Source: Iris pallida (taxonomy: Eukaryota > Streptophyta > Magnoliopsida > Asparagales > Iridaceae). From it: 64,000 bases of DNA. How positions within the stretch are numbered: the stretch's first letter is position 1; every line of letters begins with the position of its first letter. Made by a program: the position numbers and the translations under genes. Shown in pieces: positions 59,516 through 64,000 of this stretch. Location: the NCBI GenBank assembly GCA_029216955.1, contig JANAVB010016199.1:11293595-11357594 (forward strand), in the 5' to 3' direction. Below the pieces are notes generated by a model that saw only the letters and a program-made list of their open reading frames with translations, ran no database searches and was not told the origin of the DNA.

Positions 59516-60285
59516 AAGATAGACCCCATCGCGTATAGCACAGGGCTGTCTTTAAGTTCATTACGAAACTTAGGTGTGGGGGTTGCCCCTGCACGTGAAC
59601 TAAGTCCGGATACGCCAACTTCCCTTACAAACCCATATTCAAAGCTCGACGATGCATGTGACATGGGTCTTAAGTCAAAACTCCATTCTGCTGATTTATG
59701 CTACATGATAAATCATAAGCGTAAAGCGAGGGAGGATACTGCAATTCATGGCGTACATCCGTGCACCAGTATTGTCATCAACTGTTGCTGCTCCAAAGCA
59801 ACGAAAGTGCCTCAGAGGCAGTCCGTGTTTCGACGACTGCATCGCTCTGATGATGAAAAGTCGCTATGTGTTTCATCCAACATGGCTTCATGGGGTCCTC
59901 CTTGCGGAAGCCCCAATCAAAGAAGGTGGACCACTAACCCAACTTTTTCTCTTAATTCTGCGAACATAAGAAGAAGAAGTCTGCCAACAGATAGCCAACG
60001 AGCTGTTACATATGAAGGAGTCTATATGGGTACTCGGTCCAGGACGAGATTCCGTATAGATGACGAGGACTCCCAAGCTGGGGGTGATGATCCTTCAGTT
60101 GGGGGTAGTATTCCCTCAGAATCTGAAGCAGATGACCTTCACACCGGGGCTAGCCTTCCAGATGACGATGATCTCTTCGAGTCTGACGGTGACTATCTAC
60201 CCCCCTGCCTGAAGACGAGGGTCTTTTAAACTCAAAGACAGGTAGTATCAGCACCAGTTGTACTGTCTCCTCTATTCATCCTCGC
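59510..60285 (+). other. Element F internal region, frame ending in an acidic segment
   Basis: A plus frame open to 60229 ends with TRSRTRFRIDDEDSQ and SIPSESEADDLHTG, DDDDLFESDGDYLPP. It is acidic and low-complexity, probably the gag N-terminal extension. The long open frame starting inside E at 58997 is an artefact of the insertion. Confidence 0.35.
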
Positions 60286-61273
60286 ATGTTATCTACGTAC
60301 ATGGCGGATGGAGAGAGACCTGAAGAAGCCAGTGATCAGACCAACAAGCGGCTAGAGAGTCTTGAAATAGCATTTGCCAAGATCACTGATATGCTTACCA
60401 GTATCATGGCAGTCCAAACTGCTAGGGCTGTTCCTCCACCTCAACCGAATGTCTCATCACACGTTAGTCTGGCTCATAGCAACAACCCTCCTTCACTACA
60501 AAAGGAGTATCATTCCGTTGCGTCTCCTCCAAATCTTGTAAATACTGGGGGTGGTCCTTCGCCAATGATGCCTGACAACTATACATCAGCCGTTTCTCAA
60601 CATCTGCTCAATTAGCAGGATGCAATTGATTCTCTTGCTGCCCGTCTCGATACCATCTCACACAAAGACGAGCTTCAAAAAATGGGAATATCTCAACCTT
60701 ATCCTCCTGTATGGGAGAATGCTACTTGCCCTCCTAACTACAAGCCACTGACGCTAAATTCATTTGACGAGATAACTTCTCCTCGCCAACACATGACATG
60801 CTTCAACACGCAGACTGCACTTACCAAGGGATGATCCATTCTTGTCAAAGCTATTTATTAGCACCTTGCAGGGGGTAGCTTTTGAATGGTTCTGCAGTCT
60901 GCTTGACGGTTGTATTAATTCCTTTAAAGATTTGGAGAGGTTGTTCCTCAATAGGTTTTATGAGAGTGGCATACATGTTAGTATGTCCACCCTCATCGAG
61001 ACCAAGCAAAGGAGGACTGAGTCTATTATTACTTTCATCGAACGCTTCAGGCGGCTAACATTGAAGATGCCCTTCGGTATACCAGACTCAGAACTTATGG
61101 ATAATTGTCGACATAACTTCTTTTCCACAGTGAAGTTCTGTCTGGGTATACATAAGTATGATATGTGGCCTACTTTAAGTGGGGCTGCTGATGCTGCTAA
61201 AAATGACGTCCCTAATCTGGAATTACTGGGATTGAAGACACCCAAATCTGAAGACAAAAGCAAGCACCCCTAA
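60286..61273 (+). pseudogene. Element F gag (Tat/Ogre type)
   Basis: First frame 60286 on: MADGERPEEASDQTNKRLES with a coiled-coil-like LESLEIAFAKITDMLTSIM, a stop at about 60613, and SHKDELQKMGIS with YPPVWENATCPPNYKPLT. After a frameshift near 60835, the retrotransposon gag core at 60842-61273: TLQGVAFEWFCSLLDGCINS, FKDLERLFLNRFYES, ESIITFIERFRRLT, NCRHNFFSTVKF. These match the Tat/Ogre branch. Decayed by stops and frame shifts. Confidence 0.75.
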
Positions 61274-61579
61274 ACTATCCCTTTCCGTGAGGGTAAAGGG
61301 AAAGAAGTCTTGAAGGTTGACACTTCCAAGGGAGCTTCCAATTCTCAGGGCACTCCTGACAAACCTAAGGAGACTTTCTCCTTTGACGAAGATGATGTTA
61401 TTACCATTTTTTACATATTGATAAAGGGTAATAAACTGACATTGCCTCCACCATGATGTCCTGCGGAGGCGAACCAACTCAACGATCCCAAGTACTGTCT
61501 TTATCATCAGTACGTGCACCACTCTACCAAAGATTGCATCGTCCTGAAGAAGAAGATACAATAGCTTATCGACAGCCAA
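61274..61579 (+). pseudogene. Element F gag C-terminal region with CxxH-like remnant
   Basis: The broken frame shows FDEDDVITIFYI, then YCLYHQYVHHSTKDCIVLKK, a knuckle-like YCxYHxxxHHxTxDC remnant that follows gag in this group. Several stops. Confidence 0.55.
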
Positions 61580-62187
61580 GTGATCAACCTCAAAGCTGAA
61601 GACAAGGTCGTATCTTCTAACATGATCTCTCTTCAATTTGGTGACTTTTCTCCCACAGAAGTCCCAGATGGCGTAGTCCCAATCCCCAAGGCAATAATGG
61701 AAGTCGTCAACCTGCCGCCAGCTTGCAACTCAACCTTGGTGCCACTCATAACAGAACGTGGTGAGATCATGTGGGTCCATCCAGACCTTGTGCAAGAAAT
61801 GACACAGGGGGTGGTGGCTTCCAAAGTAAAGAGGGGCAAGAAATACAAATCATGCCATGTGGTGTCTTCTCCCATTTACGAAGTTCTATCTGGCGAGACG
61901 CGATCTGGGAAGGCCTACCTACGAACTTATGACCCCGCACAAGAAGATACAGTACCTTCTCAAGCTCCTGCTGCCCCCACAAGTTCAGAAGCTGGTCCAT
62001 CTAAGTCCTCAACTACTGACAAAGCTAAACAGAAGGAGATGCGATTTGACAAGTCTCTGAAGGCACCAAATCCCGAAGGCATGGATCGACCTTACAACTT
62101 TGACATACTAGCACAGCTGGCCAATACACCTGCCAGGTTGTCTTTGTTTGATCTATTGCGACTCTCCAAAGAGAGCGAAGAGCCTTA
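61580..62187 (+). pseudogene. Element F pol N-terminal region before protease
   Basis: 202 open codons (MISLQFGDFSPTEVPDGVVP, SSPIYEVLSGETRSGKAYLR, RPYNFDILAQLANTPARLSL, FDLLRLSKESEEP). The YDILAxLxxxPARLSLYDLLxLS pattern is typical just upstream of the Tat-type protease. It ends by a frameshift near 62175, after which ALNEALLHVDSYLAEVKDPA follows in another frame. Confidence 0.65.
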
Positions 62188-62650
62188 AATGAGGCATTAC
62201 TACATGTCGACTCTTATCTTGCTGAAGTCAAAGACCCCGCTGAAGATACTGTCTCCTGTCCTCACTGTCACATCACTATGGAAGTGGTGCCCAGCATCAC
62301 CTTTTCACAAGAGGACATGCTACTCAAAAATAATCGTTATGGTAGACCTCTGTACTATACAGGGTATATCGGGGCGATTAAGGTGGATTGGATGCATATC
62401 GATCCAGGTTCCTCCCTCAGCATCATTCTTAGAAGTCTACTCCAAATTCTAGGGATCCTTCTGCACGAGCTGTCTGCAACCAATACAACTATCGTGGCTT
62501 TCAATGCTGGGAGAAGCCACCCGCTGAGCAAGATCCGTCTCAAGTGCCAGATTGGTGATCTCTGAACGGAGGTTTCTTGCTAATGTGTCCTACAACGTCT
62601 TGTTAGGACGTCCATGGATACACGAGAACATGATCGTTCCATCTACCCTT
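62188..62650 (+). pseudogene. Element F aspartic protease
   Basis: The plus frame (62278-62565) reads ITFSQEDMLLKNNRYGRPLY, YTGYIGAIKVDWMHIDPGSS, LHELSATNTTIVAFNAG and HPLSKIRLKCQIGDL. After a frameshift it reads SYNVLLGRPWIHENMIVPST then LHQCFKY. The catalytic motif is IDPGSS, where D-T/S-G or DGGS is usual, so activity is doubtful. The LLGRPWIHEN..PSTLHQC block is diagnostic for the Tat/Ogre branch. Confidence 0.8.
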
Positions 62651-63890
62651 CACCAGTGCTTCAAGTACGTCAACAGCGATGGCATCGTGAAGACGAAGTT
62701 TGCCGATGTCGATCCTTTTAAGGGTATTGAAGCCTACTATGGAGATTCGGTACTTTACCAATCTCAGCCCTCCAAGGATGACGGCAACGAAGCTGACGAT
62801 GAAGCTGAAGTGAGTTCATCCGCCAATGATGGTCCCCTGATTATCCGAGTCAAAGGACGTACTACTCCAAAAAGTACTCCAAAGCCTCTCACAATTTGGG
62901 TTAAAAAGAAGAATCCTGATAAGGTCAAACCATTGACCATCACTCTCCGCAAAATAACTCAGGTGGAACCTGCTGAAGTCCGTCCTCCCAATCCTGAAGA
63001 GTTACCCTATGTGGCAAACTTGGCTAAGTCTGTGGCTCCTGTTCCAAACAATGATCCCCTCAATGAGTATATCAATATTCAAAATAATGTACCTTCAGTG
63101 GATGATGTTATCCCTGAAGAAGAACTTGCATATTTTTTAAGTAAAGGTTTATCTTTGAATTACTCCGATGTCTACCAATCAATAAACCAGTACATAGATA
63201 CGATATACGTCCTAGAGCATGGCATAGGACCACATCTCTGCATGCCGGTCATGATGCCTCGTCTGCGGGAAAAAGTCTGGCCAGAAGATATCCACTGCTT
63301 CATCGTTCCAGCTAGAAAGAAGGGTGAAAAATTGATCATCTTCGGTCGAATAATTGGTGGAAGAAAGTTCGTTCTGGACTCTACTTCTCCCAATCACAAC
63401 ACTGAAGCTGACTACGATTCTGGAAAAATGCAACTTTATCGATATAGTTGACAGGCCAAAAATATCATCCAGAACATGGGATATGATATAAAAAGCGACT
63501 AGGGGCTAAACTACGGTCAAGGGCGACGATTGCCAATACGTCACTTTGCTCCTCCCGGCAAACCCGAGAACTATTATCAACAAAACGGTGTTGGTTTGGG
63601 TTACGTTACTCCTCCAACAACTCCTGAAGGATCAGACATCGAAGTGGATCGTTGTTCTCATTCTTCTGATTCCTGTCCCTGGGATTCAGACTCCAGCATT
63701 AGAGACATGTTCAAAGCAACTTTGTCTGTCAATATGGTGTCAGTTGACCAAATTGTAGACGATGTCCAATCAATCGAGCTTGAACAATAGGCTCAAAAGA
63801 TGGAAACTAGGTGGAAGTTACGTTTCGAACAACATGAACTACCTACTGAAGACGATGTCATCCAAGTCAACTTAGGAGATGAATCATCTC
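62651..63890 (+). pseudogene. Element F protease-to-RT spacer
   Basis: Long low-complexity spacer in one frame with stops at 63449, about 63500 and 63788. It carries acidic and basic blocks (KDDGNEADDEAEVSSSAND, GVGLGYVTPPTTPEGSD, SDSCPWDSDSSI). A long spacer here is characteristic of Ogre/Tat elements, in which it can be spliced (established for Ogre). No splice sites were assigned here. Confidence 0.6.
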
Positions 63891-64000
63891 GTAAACCAAT
63901 CTTCATCAGCAAAAGTCTGTCTGGCAAAGAACGACAATCTCTTATACAGCTTATAAGAGAATACATTGACGTCTTTGCATGGAGCTATGAAGACATGCCA
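63891..64000 (+). pseudogene. Element F RT N-terminal edge (cut by window end)
   Basis: RKPIFISKSLSGKERQSLIQ, LIREYIDVFAWSYEDMP is the conserved run into reverse transcriptase of Tat-type elements. The RT catalytic domain lies outside the window. Confidence 0.8.

Noticed and set aside
58997..60229. 410-codon open frame
   Set aside because: It starts inside the E LTR and crosses the insertion junction in a frame different from the F frame. Only the acidic end near 60010-60229 is plausible as F coding.

Overview
The window looks like repeat-rich nuclear DNA of a flowering plant: AT-rich, almost filled with nested LTR retrotransposons, with one host gene recognisable. There is no sign of bacterial operons, rRNA or tRNA genes, or CRISPR. 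The species cannot be fixed from the sequence. The host gene is the 5' end (two clean exons, minus strand, 2631-3203) of a glycoside hydrolase family 2, LacZ-like beta-galactosidase. Its later exons are not in the window.

Left part (about 4.8-15.9 kb). A MITE-like inverted-repeat element (4851-5380) and a decayed minus-strand Ty3/gypsy element 'H' (LTR remnant near 5510-6067, integrase 7270-8173, RNase H/RT 13998-14880) lie upstream of the gene. H is split by a Ty1/copia element 'J' (8375-13997). J is itself split in its reverse transcriptase by a 1.6 kb solo LTR 'K' (10372-12010, 5-bp target duplication ACATC). Element 'G' (LTR and tail, 14876-15861) abuts H.

Main nest (15.9-64 kb). Element 'C' (minus, from 15867, putative duplication TGGAT) interrupts G. 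Element 'D' (plus, 5' LTR from 20068) interrupts C. D's LTR is split by 'A' (minus, 22015-32922, duplication CGTCG). 'B' (plus, 33972-46669, duplication CATAT) inserted at the D LTR/leader junction. After a short piece of D leader comes 'F' (plus, from about 46922), a Tat/Ogre-type Ty3/gypsy element that runs off the right edge. F is split by 'E' (plus, 47931-59002, duplication CGTGG). A, B, C, D, E and G are related Tekay/Del-type chromoviruses with long LTRs (2.5-3.8 kb in all but G), one gag-pol frame, a chromodomain-like C-terminus and a shared leader motif TGGTGGCCCATGCAGG 8-9 nt inside the 5' LTR.

Most notable points: (1) an acidic short reading frame ending in EDEIVPEDF-like residues and a stop, placed 340-360 bp from the LTR end in four different LTR families; (2) a 90-bp phase-0 GT-AG intron-like insertion in the integrase of B, absent from its relatives; (3) decay of these elements almost only by C-to-T or G-to-A changes; (4) ordered repeat and hairpin arrays inside the LTRs of E, F and K.
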